From NCBI GenBank assembly GCA_023388315.1, contig JAEWGM010000017.1:1-64000 (forward strand): a stretch of DNA of 64,000 bases, written 5' to 3'. The position numbers and the translations under genes are program-made. Shown here one piece after another: positions 15,278 through 23,875 of this stretch. This DNA is from Bacteroidota bacterium (GTDB taxonomy: Bacteria > Bacteroidota > Bacteroidia > Bacteroidales > Dysgonomonadaceae). Within the stretch, counting starts at the first letter, position 1; every line of letters begins with the position of its first letter. Under the pieces are notes generated by a model that saw only the letters and a program-made list of their open reading frames with translations, searched no databases and had not been told where the DNA came from.

Positions 15278-17310
15278 ATCTCCACAGTTAATGTGAGTTT
15301 ATAATTTCGTTTCGGCATCGGGTAATTCAAAACCACTTCGTAATCTTGGCTGAAAAGGTTGTTTACTTCCAGCGAAAGCTTATTGGAGAAATTCTTCCAC
15401 GTAAAAGTTTTCACGAGCGACAAATCGCTTGTGTACCAAGGTTGTTCGTAATTATCGTGAATGTTTGCCGAGCTGTGGTATCGCTCACCAATATAGATAA
15501 AACTGTAATTCAACTGCCATTCCTTGTACATTAAATTGGCAACGAGCGAGCCGCTATGCCACGGAATATAAGCAATTTGCCCACTGTATGTAATGGCTTC
15601 CAGTTCCTTGTTTTTACGACGGGTAAAATCTTGCGCTTTTTGAAATGTGTAGCTTGCTTTCACGTTCAGCAGCCAATCGGGGTTGAATTGCGCGGTTGAA
15701 TTTGCCGAAAAATCAATACCGCGAATTTCAACTTCTCCTACATTCATCATCATCCACCGATACATTCCGCTGCCTTTGGGAACGGCGATAATTTTGTTGG
15801 TTACCTGATTGTAATACGCGTCGGTTTGTATCTGCCAATGGCGGATAAACCCGTGGCTGTAGTTCTTTTCGTATTGTAAGCCTACGTTGTATTGATGGGT
15901 GTATTCGGGCTCCAGTTGCGCGTTTCCTATATCGGTGTAATACAAATCGTTGAACGTGGGCATACGGAAAATATGCTTGTAAAACGCCCTGAAACTGAGG
16001 TTGTGCCGGGCAAACGGTTTATAAGAAGCAAACAATGCGGGTGTAAACCGGTTTTTGTGATTCGCAGCCGCGGCCGAATCCGTTTTGTGTAGTTTGTCGT
16101 TAACAAACGTTCCGAGAATGCTACCTTGCATTTTTAGTTTTCCGAAATCCACAGCCGTAGCGGCGGCAACAAGAGTTGTATATCGGGTAGGGGAAACAAA
16201 TCCGTCCAAATCCGAATCGAGGGTGTTCCACTGAAAATCACCCGACAAAGAAACGTCCCAATTACTGAGAATGGAGTACTTGTTAGCGAGCGATACATAG
16301 AATTCCTGTTGTTGAAATGAATTGTCGATATACATTAATGTGGTATCGGGATTGAGGTAACGCATATAATCGTTTGCGTATTTCGCGTTCACCTGCATAT
16401 CGTACTTGGGTGTTACCGTGGTGAAAAAGGCGCCTTGCACAAAGAAGTTGCGGTCCCATTGACGTTGCGCGCGCTTCCAAATATTGTTTACAATGGCACC
16501 CGGTATTCCGCGTTCTGATGTGTAAAAATAAGATTTCACATTCCAATGCCCCTGATTGAGCAAGCCGTATAGCCCGCCTTCGAGGCGAATGGCATCGATA
16601 TCGCCGTTTTCACGCACGGCGGTGGTGTCGTACACCGTTTCCCGCGTAAGAGGGTGCACGCGCTTATATCGATACTTGTATTTTCCCGAAGAGTTCACCC
16701 ATTCCGCGTTCAGCATAGTTGAAAGGTTGTCGGAGATTTTCTGTTCCCACAAAACCGAAGGGTTAAAAAGATGAAACGATCCGCTGCGCAATACGGCACG
16801 TATATTGTAAGTATCGCCGTACTCAAACGTGGGGCGCCGCGAGCGCAAATACACACTTCCCGAAGTTCCAAAATCACGTGCCGGTTGAAAAATTTCGCTT
16901 TTTTGTCCGTTGTACAACGAGATGGACTCAATATTGTCCAAAGAAAACTTTCCTAAATCAATTTGTCCGTTTTGCGCGTTACCGAGTTGAATACCATCGT
17001 AAAACACACCCATATGGTTGGTACCCATACTGCGTATGTCCACGGTTTTTAGTCCGCCAATGCCGCCGTAGTCTTTAATTTGAATTCCTGAAAAATAACG
17101 TATGGCATCGGCCACGGAAAGGCTGTTCATCGATTTTAATTCTTTTCCCGTTAGCTTTTGCGCGGGTATAACTTCGTTGTAAGATTTTGCGGTTACAATT
17201 ATTTCGGGCAATTGGTGCAAGCTGTCCACGCTGGTTTGCGCCAATAACGGAACGGTTATCGCACAAAGAGCAACAACAAAAATCACAACAATTTTCTTAA
17301 AAACGTTCAT
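15274..17310 (-). CDS. btuB: TonB-dependent vitamin B12 receptor, BtuB family
   Basis: 678-aa outer-membrane receptor. Signal peptide ~1-25 ending LLAQ. The plug begins with EIVVTAKSYN-like IIVTAKSYNEVIPAQKLTGKEL, then SVADAIRYFSGIQIKDYGGIGGLKTV, DIRSMGTNHMGVFYDG and LDNIESISLYNG. A 22-strand-type barrel follows, with SLVKTFTWKNFSNKLSLEVNNLFSQDYEVV and final strand NYKLTLTVEI. It is longer than E. coli BtuB (~614 aa), as is usual in this phylum. The cobalamin riboswitch directly upstream identifies the substrate. The cognate inner-membrane BtuCDF genes are not in the window. Confidence 0.92.
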   Translation of the reverse strand: MNVFKKIVVIFVVALCAITVPLLAQTSVDSLHQLPEIIVTAKSYNEVIPAQKLTGKELKSMNSLSVADAIRYFSGIQIKDYGGIGGLKTVDIRSMGTNHMGVFYDGIQLGNAQNGQIDLGKFSLDNIESISLYNGQKSEIFQPARDFGTSGSVYLRSRRPTFEYGDTYNIRAVLRSGSFHLFNPSVLWEQKISDNLSTMLNAEWVNSSGKYKYRYKRVHPLTRETVYDTTAVRENGDIDAIRLEGGLYGLLNQGHWNVKSYFYTSERGIPGAIVNNIWKRAQRQWDRNFFVQGAFFTTVTPKYDMQVNAKYANDYMRYLNPDTTLMYIDNSFQQQEFYVSLANKYSILSNWDVSLSGDFQWNTLDSDLDGFVSPTRYTTLVAAATAVDFGKLKMQGSILGTFVNDKLHKTDSAAAANHKNRFTPALFASYKPFARHNLSFRAFYKHIFRMPTFNDLYYTDIGNAQLEPEYTHQYNVGLQYEKNYSHGFIRHWQIQTDAYYNQVTNKIIAVPKGSGMYRWMMMNVGEVEIRGIDFSANSTAQFNPDWLLNVKASYTFQKAQDFTRRKNKELEAITYSGQIAYIPWHSGSLVANLMYKEWQLNYSFIYIGERYHSSANIHDNYEQPWYTSDLSLVKTFTWKNFSNKLSLEVNNLFSQDYEVVLNYPMPKRNYKLTLTVEI

Positions 17311-17429
17311 CTTGTACCGAAGTTATTATTCCGGCAAAGCATTCTGAAAATGAAGCGCGTAAAATAAAATGAGATTTGTTCGCGAGTCGTTTTCAAGCTT
17401 TATTCCCCGAAAGCTATGTAACTAATTGC

Positions 17430-17620
17430 GAAATAATGGCAGGTCTTCTGACTTACTCTCGTGCTTGAACGCCTTCCCATCCATTTAAAAACAGACAGTG
17501 GCAGAGGGGTTGTTCAGCACATAAGCGGAGCTTACAGCAGCGGGCCTGTTCAGGATTTTCACCTGATTCCCTTTTCATTACGCGTTCCGAAGCTAATTGG
17601 AAAGCGTAACACCACTATTT
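17430..17620 (-). promoter_or_regulatory. Cobalamin (B12) riboswitch
   Basis: Read on the minus strand, the conserved blocks appear in order: CAGGTGAAAATCCTGAACAG with GCCCGCTGCTGTAA, GCCACTG, GGGAAGGCG, and AGTCAGAAGACCTGCC (the B12 box end). The RNA would start near 17620, just after the -7 box at 17627-17634. The leader continues ~120 bases to btuB. Binding of adenosyl- or methylcobalamin is expected to shut off the whole six-gene operon, probably at translation, since no clear terminator hairpin is seen. Confidence 0.95.
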
Positions 17621-17626
17621 CGGGTG

Positions 17627-17634
17627 CAAAGATA
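17627..17634 (-). promoter_or_regulatory. Bacteroidota -7 box for the B12 operon
   Basis: CAAAGATA on plus equals TATCTTTG on minus, a perfect match, placed so that transcription starts just upstream of the riboswitch. Confidence 0.65.
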
Positions 17635-17711
17635 AGCAATAATCTTGGAATTTTGCTTTGAATGCGAAAGTTTATTTTTATAGAAAAAACCGAGGTTATG
17701 GGTTGAATGGA

Positions 17712-18536
17712 TTAATTTTTGCGGCTCTCTAAATATCGGATCAGAATTTCGCTTTTTTCTTTCTCAAACTTCAGTTGCTCAATATCCAGCAAAAGCGATG
17801 AAAGTTCAAAAGATTGCGCGATGGCTTTTTTTGAAGGGCTGCTCATATGCACCGAAATATTTCGGTTCCCGATGAATTGAAGGGTCAGTGGTTCGTTTTG
17901 GAAAGAATAAATAAATTTCCCCACACCGTTCTCGTCATCTCCCGTGAAACGCACAATTTCGTAATTTCTCTCCGATGTTCTGAATGAGTAATTTAACCCA
18001 TCGGAAGTAACGGATTGCGATTCTGCAAAACTTCCTTCCTTGGTTGAAACATGTATTTTATGGTGTTTAAGGGCAGTTCCCACTAGAATGCTTTCAAGAA
18101 AAAGCCTACCCTGTTCGGTAACGCCCGCGCGAAGCCCGTTTTGATTGAGCGAGGCGGAAAAAGGATAGCTTTTAGGTTGATATTCACCAAATTCTTGGTA
18201 CCTTTCATCGCGCACATAGTTAAAATTCTCCAGCATTTCATTGAGCAACGCGTAATTTACCCTGAGCATAGAATCGCAAAAGGCAATGTTTCGTTTGTTT
18301 TCGGCCATTCGCACGTCTTGCATCAACGCCATGCCCGATTTTATCTCATTGTATGCTTTAGGAAAGAGTATTCTAATGCTGTCAATCTTGAGTTTAGCCA
18401 AATCGTAATTCCCATTCCGAAGTGACTCTTCGGCTTGCGAAAGATATCTTTTCGCTCCTTTTTCGTCGCCCGAACACGAAGCGAAAACAAACGTGCAAGC
18501 AGTAATTAAAACAACTAATTGTGATAAAGTACGCAT
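17712..18536 (-). CDS. Uncharacterised lipoprotein with N-terminal helical region
   Basis: 274 aa. Signal peptide with lipobox FASC (Cys ~20). Residues ~28-60 (AKRYLSQAEESLRNGNYDLAKLKIDSIRILFPKA) read like a single TPR-type helix pair, followed by a helical stretch and a more beta-like C-terminal half ending in a charged helix (LLLDIEQLKFEKEKSEILIRYLES). I recall similar hypothetical lipoproteins in Bacteroidales but no assigned function. It has its own -7 box and lies upstream of, and on the same strand as, the B12 operon, separated from it by the riboswitch promoter. Confidence 0.7.
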   Translation of the reverse strand: MRTLSQLVVLITACTFVFASCSGDEKGAKRYLSQAEESLRNGNYDLAKLKIDSIRILFPKAYNEIKSGMALMQDVRMAENKRNIAFCDSMLRVNYALLNEMLENFNYVRDERYQEFGEYQPKSYPFSASLNQNGLRAGVTEQGRLFLESILVGTALKHHKIHVSTKEGSFAESQSVTSDGLNYSFRTSERNYEIVRFTGDDENGVGKFIYSFQNEPLTLQFIGNRNISVHMSSPSKKAIAQSFELSSLLLDIEQLKFEKEKSEILIRYLESRKN

Positions 18537-18569
18537 TAAATCAGAAGAAATTGTTTACTTTGTTTTTTA

Positions 18570-18577
18570 CAAAATTA
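18570..18577 (-). promoter_or_regulatory. Bacteroidota -7 box for the 17712-18536 lipoprotein gene
   Basis: CAAAATTA on plus reads TAATTTTG on minus (TAnnTTTG), 34 bases before the ATG. Confidence 0.5.
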
Positions 18578-18680
18578 CAAAATAAATAATCGGTATCGCG
18601 CTTTTAAAGCCCATTTATTGTAATTTTGCAATTGATAACAGAAAATTAGGCGTGTGGAATGTTGAAGTAAGATAAGAAAC

Positions 18681-18983
18681 TTATTTTTTAATAAGGGATG
18701 CGGGCATCATTGCTCTCACAACAACTCGGTTGTTGTGAACGGTGTAAATGATTGCCATTTTCTTAAAGAGAACGGCTCTGGCAGAGGTGCCAAAACGCAG
18801 GACATCTTCTTTATCAGACACGCGAATGGATTCAGCATAGTTTGAAAGACGGGAAATCGTTTTATACAAATCTTCTTGATGTCGAATGGCTGTTAACGGC
18901 AGACTTTTTTGAATAATGTAACGAATATAAGTTCGAATGTCTTCCTCTGCCGAAGGTAAAATTTCGATGCTATATTGCTTCAT
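18681..18983 (-). CDS. ParE/RelE-family toxin
   Basis: 100-aa type II toxin of the ParE/RelE fold: start YSIEILPSAEEDIRTYIRYI, central Arg, and C-terminal strands ALFKKMAIIYTVHNNRVVVRAMM. ParE members poison DNA gyrase and RelE members cut mRNA; which applies cannot be told. Its ATG shares one base with the stop of the upstream gene (TAATG), so the pair is translationally coupled, antitoxin first. Confidence 0.8.
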   Translation of the reverse strand: MKQYSIEILPSAEEDIRTYIRYIIQKSLPLTAIRHQEDLYKTISRLSNYAESIRVSDKEDVLRFGTSARAVLFKKMAIIYTVHNNRVVVRAMMPASLIKK

Positions 18984-19291
18984 TAATGACGTTTTGATAA
19001 TTTTCGCATATCCATTCCGTAATGCGCACTCATCATATCGGTTATTCCATCGAAAACCTCATTTATGGTGCGTGTGTTTTCATTCGGTTTATATTCGCGA
19101 TTACTGTAATCTGTATTTTTGAATGTTTCTTCAAGGTTGTCTTCAAGCTCTTTTGCGACATAGGTTTCCGGAGGTTCAGAGACAGCGTTATCCAAAAACC
19201 CGATGTAATCACTAAGTTCACGGAGTTTTTCGGTAGGGAGTTCTTCTATTTTACGCTGTAATTGCTTGCGAAGTTGATTTTCTGTTGACAT
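18983..19291 (-). CDS. Probable antitoxin of the ParE-type pair
   Basis: 102-aa protein, mostly charged and helical (LRKQLQRKIEELPTEKLRELSDYIGFLD), then an extended acidic middle (KELEDNLEETFKNTD) that could wrap the toxin. No DNA-binding fold is obvious, but the N-terminal segment resembles DUF2281-like antitoxins (LPTEKLRELSDYIGFL). The call rests mainly on its place directly before the toxin with a 1-base overlap. A perfect -7 box is 22 bases upstream, giving a very short leader. Confidence 0.7.
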   Translation of the reverse strand: MSTENQLRKQLQRKIEELPTEKLRELSDYIGFLDNAVSEPPETYVAKELEDNLEETFKNTDYSNREYKPNENTRTINEVFDGITDMMSAHYGMDMRKLSKRH

Positions 19292-19313
19292 AATGATGTG
19301 ATTTTATGTAATA

Positions 19314-19321
19314 CAAAGATA
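19314..19321 (-). promoter_or_regulatory. Bacteroidota -7 box for the toxin-antitoxin pair
   Basis: CAAAGATA on plus equals TATCTTTG on minus. Confidence 0.6.
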
Positions 19322-19379
19322 CTGTTTTTTTGATGAAATAAAATCGTTCTCATTTAAATATTAAAAAGTAAAATTAATT

Positions 19380-20810
19380 ATGGAAATATCTCAAAAAGAG
19401 ATAATAACGTTTTTAGATAAACCCATTTTTCGGCTGATTTCCCAAGCAGCCGATGAAATGCAAATCGATTGCTACGTAATCGGTGGATACGTGCGCGATT
19501 TCTTTTTGTACCGCCCTTCAAAAGACATAGATATCGTTGCCATAGGCAAAGGGATTGAGCTGGCGCAAGCGGTGGCCGAAAAGTTGGGCCGGCGTACAAA
19601 GCTTTCCGTTTTTAAAAATTTTGGAACCGCCCAACTCAAGTACAAAGAGTATGAAATTGAGTTTGTTGGCGCGCGAAAAGAATCGTACACCCGCGACTCG
19701 CGCAAACCCATTGTGGAAGACGGCACACTGCAAGACGACCAAAAACGCCGCGACTTCACCATTAACGCCATGGCATTTTGTCTCAACAAAAACCGGTTCG
19801 GCGAATTGTTAGACCCATTTAACGGCTTGCAAGATTTGGAAGATTTAATCATCCGCACGCCGCTCGACCCCGATATCACCTTCAGCGACGACCCGCTCCG
19901 CATGATGCGCGCCATTCGCTTTGCTTCGCAATTGGGTTTCGATATCCTTCCCGAAACGTTCGACGCCATTACACGCAACAAAAAACGCATCGGCATTGTG
20001 TCTATGGAGCGCGTTTCAGACGAACTAAACAAAATAATTTTGTCGCCCAAGCCATCCATCGGTTTCATTTTGCTGGAAAAAACGGGGCTGCTGGAGCTCA
20101 TTTTCCCCGAACTGGCGGCAATGAAAGGCGCCGAAACAAAAGACGGGGTGGGGCACAAAGATAATTTTTATCACACGCTCATGGTGCTTGACAATATGGC
20201 CAAATTCACTGATAATCTGTGGCTTCGCTGGTCGGCATTGTTGCACGATATTGCCAAGCCCGTCACCAAGCGCTGGGACCCGAAACTGGGTTGGACGTTC
20301 CATAACCACAGCTTTATAGGCGAAAAAATGGTACCGAAGATATTTCGCCGGATGAAGCTGCCACAAAACGAGAAAATGAAGTACACGCAAAAACTCGTAT
20401 CGATGCATATGCGCCCGATGCAGTTGGTGGAAGATGAAGTAACCGATTCCGCCGTGCGGCGCCTGCTCTTTGACGCCGGCGATGATATCGACGATTTAAT
20501 GACGCTGTGCGAAGCCGATATCACATCTAAAAACCCCGAAAAAGTGCGGCGTTTTTTGAATAATTTTAAAATCGTGCGCCGCAAACTCAAGGAAATAGAA
20601 GAGAAAGACCGCGTGCGCAATTTTCAACCACCTATTGACGGAAACGAAATTATGGAAATTTTCGGCTTGGGACAGGGTAGGGAAGTGGGCGAATTAAAAT
20701 CGCACATCAAAGAAGCCATTTTAGAAGGCGAAATTCCCAACGAGCGCGAAGCGGCATATGCGTTTTTGTTGAAAAAAGCGGAAGAATTAGGATTGAAACC
20801 GAAAAAATAA
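19380..20810 (+). CDS. CCA tRNA nucleotidyltransferase / poly(A) polymerase family, with HD domain
   Basis: 476 aa. The head domain has the nucleotidyltransferase motif VIGGYVRDFFLYRPSKDIDIV (residues ~35-55, DxD metal ligands) and RRDFTINAMAF. The RNA-binding neck is RFASQLGFDILPETF. An HD domain follows near residues 280-295 (LLHDIAKP) with HNHSFIGEKM. The protein adds or repairs the 3' CCA of tRNAs; the only tRNA gene in this window does not encode CCA, so such an enzyme is needed. An A-adding or poly(A) role cannot be excluded by eye. The next gene starts 7 bases later. Confidence 0.9.
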   Translation: MEISQKEIITFLDKPIFRLISQAADEMQIDCYVIGGYVRDFFLYRPSKDIDIVAIGKGIELAQAVAEKLGRRTKLSVFKNFGTAQLKYKEYEIEFVGARKESYTRDSRKPIVEDGTLQDDQKRRDFTINAMAFCLNKNRFGELLDPFNGLQDLEDLIIRTPLDPDITFSDDPLRMMRAIRFASQLGFDILPETFDAITRNKKRIGIVSMERVSDELNKIILSPKPSIGFILLEKTGLLELIFPELAAMKGAETKDGVGHKDNFYHTLMVLDNMAKFTDNLWLRWSALLHDIAKPVTKRWDPKLGWTFHNHSFIGEKMVPKIFRRMKLPQNEKMKYTQKLVSMHMRPMQLVEDEVTDSAVRRLLFDAGDDIDDLMTLCEADITSKNPEKVRRFLNNFKIVRRKLKEIEEKDRVRNFQPPIDGNEIMEIFGLGQGREVGELKSHIKEAILEGEIPNEREAAYAFLLKKAEELGLKPKK

Positions 20811-20817
20811 ATAACCG

Positions 20818-22554
20818 ATGAAAAAAATCGTTTTGTGTGCCGTAAACTTAGTGTTTGTGTTTTGTGTGTTTTCACAAACAACGTGGCACAATCCGCTAAC
20901 CGAGAGTTATCACGTTATTCAAAACCAAGGCTGGACAAGCGAAATTGGTAAAACCTACCAACGACTGCCCAACCGTGCCAAAGAGAGTGTGCGAAAAGCG
21001 GTGTGGAACTTATCGGAAAACGCTGCCGGGTTGGCACTTCATTTTTACACAAACGCGGAAAAAATTGAAATCCGGTATGGTGTTACCGGCAGCCATGCCA
21101 TGGCGCACATGCCTGCCACCGGAAAATCGGGTGTGGACTTGTATGCCATTGACTCCGACGGAAAGTGGCGCGTAGCCACCGATAAATTCAATTTCGGCGA
21201 CACCATCACCTACACATTCAATAATTTAACGCAGAGCGCTTATCACAAGCATGGTTTTGAATATCGGTTGTTTTTACCGCTGTATAATACGGTAAAATGG
21301 ATGGAGATTGGTGTGCCCGACTCAGCACAGTTTAAATTCATTCCGGTACTCAACGAAAAACCCATTGTTGTTTACGGAACATCCATCGCGCAGGGCGGAT
21401 GCGCGTCACGGCCGGGAATGGGATGGACAAACATTTTGTCGCGAACGCTTGACTATCCCGTTATTAATCTTGCTTTTTCGGGAAATGGGCCCTTGGAAAA
21501 AGAACTGGTGAATTTAATGGATGAGTTGGATGCATCGCTCTATATTTTTGATTGCCTACCCAATATGGGAGCCCTTTCGTCGGAAGAGATTGTGGAAAGA
21601 ACCGTTTACGGGGTAACAAAACTTCGGGAAAAGCATCACACACCCATTCTTGTTGTAGATCACATCGGATACAGAAATGACGAGCTCAATCCATCCACCA
21701 GAGAATCGGCGGACAGAATGAATACGGCTTCGCGACAGGCATTCGATTCGCTTGTGGCATTGGGAGTGAAAAACATTTATCACTTGCACAAAGACACCAT
21801 CGGCTTCCCCAATAACGGTTGCGTGGATTACATTCACCCAAACGATCTGGGAATGCAGGCGTACGCGGACGCGTATGAGAAAAAAATCCGCGAAATATTG
21901 AACATGCCCATCGGTAACATCAATACAACCAATCCCGTTAGCCAGCGCAGAGAACCGGATATTTACGAATGGAAAGAAAGACATCAAAACATTTTAAAAA
22001 ACGTTCAATTGCAATGGCCGAAAAAAGTCATCATCGGCAATTCAATCACCCATTATTGGGGTGGCGAACCGGGCCGTGAAAACGGAAGCCAAAGCTGGCA
22101 CAAACAAATGAAGCCCATCGGCTTTTTTAATTTAGGCTATGGCTGGGACAAGATTGAGAACGTCCTTTGGCGTGTCTATCACGGTGAATTAGATGGTTAT
22201 GAAGCGGATGAAGTGGTGTTGATGATAGGAACCAACAATTTGGGCGCCAACACTCACGATGAGATAGTGGAAGGGCTGCAATTTCTGCTGAACCAAATTG
22301 AAATTCGTCAACCAAGAGCTAACATAAAGGTTGTTGGGCTACTGCCTCGTCGAGGAAAAGAATCGGAAATAAAGCAAATCAATGAGCAGATTTCAAAAAT
22401 GGCTTTGCGGAATAATTACATCTTTTTAGATGTGGGCGACAAACTCTTAAACCGAAGCGGCATAATTGACGAAACATTGTTTTTAGATGGATTGCATCCC
22501 AACGAAAAAGGCTATTCGCTTATCGTAAACGATATCATTAAATCTTCTCGCTGA
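20818..22554 (+). CDS. Secreted protein with two SGNH/GDSL hydrolase domains
   Basis: 578 aa, signal peptide ~1-20 ending FCVFSQ. A beta-sandwich N-domain (~25-170) leads into SGNH domain 1, with nucleophile Ser in VVYGTSIAQGGCAS and Asp/His in CVDYIHPNDLGM (~340). Domain 2 (~400-578) has VIIGNSITHYWGG, the Asn block MIGTNNLG and the DGLHPNEKGY catalytic Asp-His. Both domains keep all visible catalytic blocks. Family members are periplasmic or extracellular esterases acting on acylated glycans or lipids. It sits directly after the CCA enzyme gene and may only share its transcript. Confidence 0.85.
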   Translation: MKKIVLCAVNLVFVFCVFSQTTWHNPLTESYHVIQNQGWTSEIGKTYQRLPNRAKESVRKAVWNLSENAAGLALHFYTNAEKIEIRYGVTGSHAMAHMPATGKSGVDLYAIDSDGKWRVATDKFNFGDTITYTFNNLTQSAYHKHGFEYRLFLPLYNTVKWMEIGVPDSAQFKFIPVLNEKPIVVYGTSIAQGGCASRPGMGWTNILSRTLDYPVINLAFSGNGPLEKELVNLMDELDASLYIFDCLPNMGALSSEEIVERTVYGVTKLREKHHTPILVVDHIGYRNDELNPSTRESADRMNTASRQAFDSLVALGVKNIYHLHKDTIGFPNNGCVDYIHPNDLGMQAYADAYEKKIREILNMPIGNINTTNPVSQRREPDIYEWKERHQNILKNVQLQWPKKVIIGNSITHYWGGEPGRENGSQSWHKQMKPIGFFNLGYGWDKIENVLWRVYHGELDGYEADEVVLMIGTNNLGANTHDEIVEGLQFLLNQIEIRQPRANIKVVGLLPRRGKESEIKQINEQISKMALRNNYIFLDVGDKLLNRSGIIDETLFLDGLHPNEKGYSLIVNDIIKSSR

Positions 22555-22648
22555 AATCTAAAAACAAAAACCGGGAAGAAAAAAATGCGTTTTTGAATTG
22601 TTAATAGTTTAGTGAGTGTAAATTATCCGTTTCGTCATATTTTTTTGC

Positions 22649-22656
22649 TACCTTTG
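22649..22656 (+). promoter_or_regulatory. Bacteroidota -7 box for the ftsX cluster
   Basis: TACCTTTG, 32 bases before the ftsX ATG. It is the only good promoter seen ahead of the ftsX-folK run. Confidence 0.6.
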
Positions 22657-22687
22657 CAGTCGCCTTACGGAAATTCAAAAATTACGT

Positions 22688-23566
22688 ATGTCAAACAGGA
22701 AAAAAGTCTCTACAGCCCGCTTTTTAAACGCTAAAATCACGTCCACCATCAGCATCACGCTGGTGTTGGTGTTGTTGGGAATTACGGTTATCATATTGTT
22801 TTTAGGCAACGGAATATCTCATTACGTAAAGGAAAACATGAGCTTTAACGTGATGCTTTCAGGCGATGTATCCGAAGCCGATATCAACAAAATAAGAACC
22901 AACCTCGACGCGCAACCTTTTGTTAAATCGTCGCGATTCATCAGCAAAGAAGAGGCTAAAGAGCAATTGATACAGGAGTTGGGCGAAGATCCCGAAGAGT
23001 TGTTGGGATATAATCCGGCACAAGATTGCATTGAAATATTTCTGCATTCCGAATACGCCAATACCGACAGCATTGCCATAATAAACAGTGCGATACGTCA
23101 GGATACGAACGTAACGGATTTGCTGTATCAGCACGAGGCTATCGATTTAATTAACGAAAACCTTTCCAAAGTAATGGCCGTTTTATTGGCTTTGGCCGTG
23201 GTCTTGCTTTTTATTTCATTCACGCTCATCCGCAACACCATACGCCTGAGCGTATATTCAAAACGGTTCATCATTCACACAATGAAACTGGTGGGCGCTA
23301 CCAATCGCTTCATCCGCCGTCCGTTTGTGGTGAACAATATTTTCACGGGAATTGTAGCCGGGTTGCTTGCCAACGGCATCATTTTCTCGTTCTTAACATA
23401 TTTCGATAAAGAATACGGCAACATCAAGTCCATCATCAGTTTAACCGATATGGGCATTGTGTTTGCCATTGTTATTCTTTTGGGCGTTTTCATCTCAACG
23501 GTGGCCACCACATTTGCCGTGAACCGTTATTTGAAAATGGATACCGACAACCTTTATTACGTTTAA
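22688..23566 (+). CDS. ftsX: Cell division protein FtsX
   Basis: 292-aa permease-like subunit of the FtsEX complex, which links the divisome to peptidoglycan hydrolysis. TM1 (~22-45) is followed by a periplasmic ~110-residue loop (FNVMLSGDVSEADINKIR, then KSSRFISKEEAKEQLIQELGEDPEELLGYNP). Three more TM helices form the FtsX/MacB-type C-terminal domain, with YSKRFIIHTMKLVGATNRFIRRPF. ftsE is not adjacent, as is usual in Bacteroidota. It leads the cluster through folK. Confidence 0.93.
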   Translation: MSNRKKVSTARFLNAKITSTISITLVLVLLGITVIILFLGNGISHYVKENMSFNVMLSGDVSEADINKIRTNLDAQPFVKSSRFISKEEAKEQLIQELGEDPEELLGYNPAQDCIEIFLHSEYANTDSIAIINSAIRQDTNVTDLLYQHEAIDLINENLSKVMAVLLALAVVLLFISFTLIRNTIRLSVYSKRFIIHTMKLVGATNRFIRRPFVVNNIFTGIVAGLLANGIIFSFLTYFDKEYGNIKSIISLTDMGIVFAIVILLGVFISTVATTFAVNRYLKMDTDNLYYV

Positions 23567-23579
23567 AATTTTACTGTAA

Positions 23580-23828
23580 ATGTCAGAAAAAAGCATTGCT
23601 TTAAGCAAACTAAACTGGATAATCTGCGGCGTGGCCGTTGTTTTTATCATTTTGGGCTTCCTGTTGATGACGGGGCCGGGCACCACGCTCGAAGGCGGTT
23701 TTGAACCCGATATCTTCAGCGCGCGCCGCATAAAAGTGGCACCCATCATTTGTTTGTTCGGATTTGTATTGATGATTGTGGGAATCCTCTATCCGGCAAA
23801 AGACAAAAGAAGAGAAGAGAGAAAATAA
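23580..23828 (+). CDS. DUF3098 small membrane protein
   Basis: 82 aa with two TM helices (WIICGVAVVFIILGFLLM and IICLFGFVLMIVGILYP) joined by a polar loop with GTTLEGGFEPDIFSARRIKVAP. This family is confined to Bacteroidota and is almost always between ftsX and uppP, as here (13 bases after ftsX, 47 before uppP). The function is unknown. The location suggests an envelope or division role. Confidence 0.88.
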   Translation: MSEKSIALSKLNWIICGVAVVFIILGFLLMTGPGTTLEGGFEPDIFSARRIKVAPIICLFGFVLMIVGILYPAKDKRREERK

Positions 23829-23875
23829 CTCTTCAGAAAAATCAAGCTATTTCTTTATAAGTAAACAAATTACAC

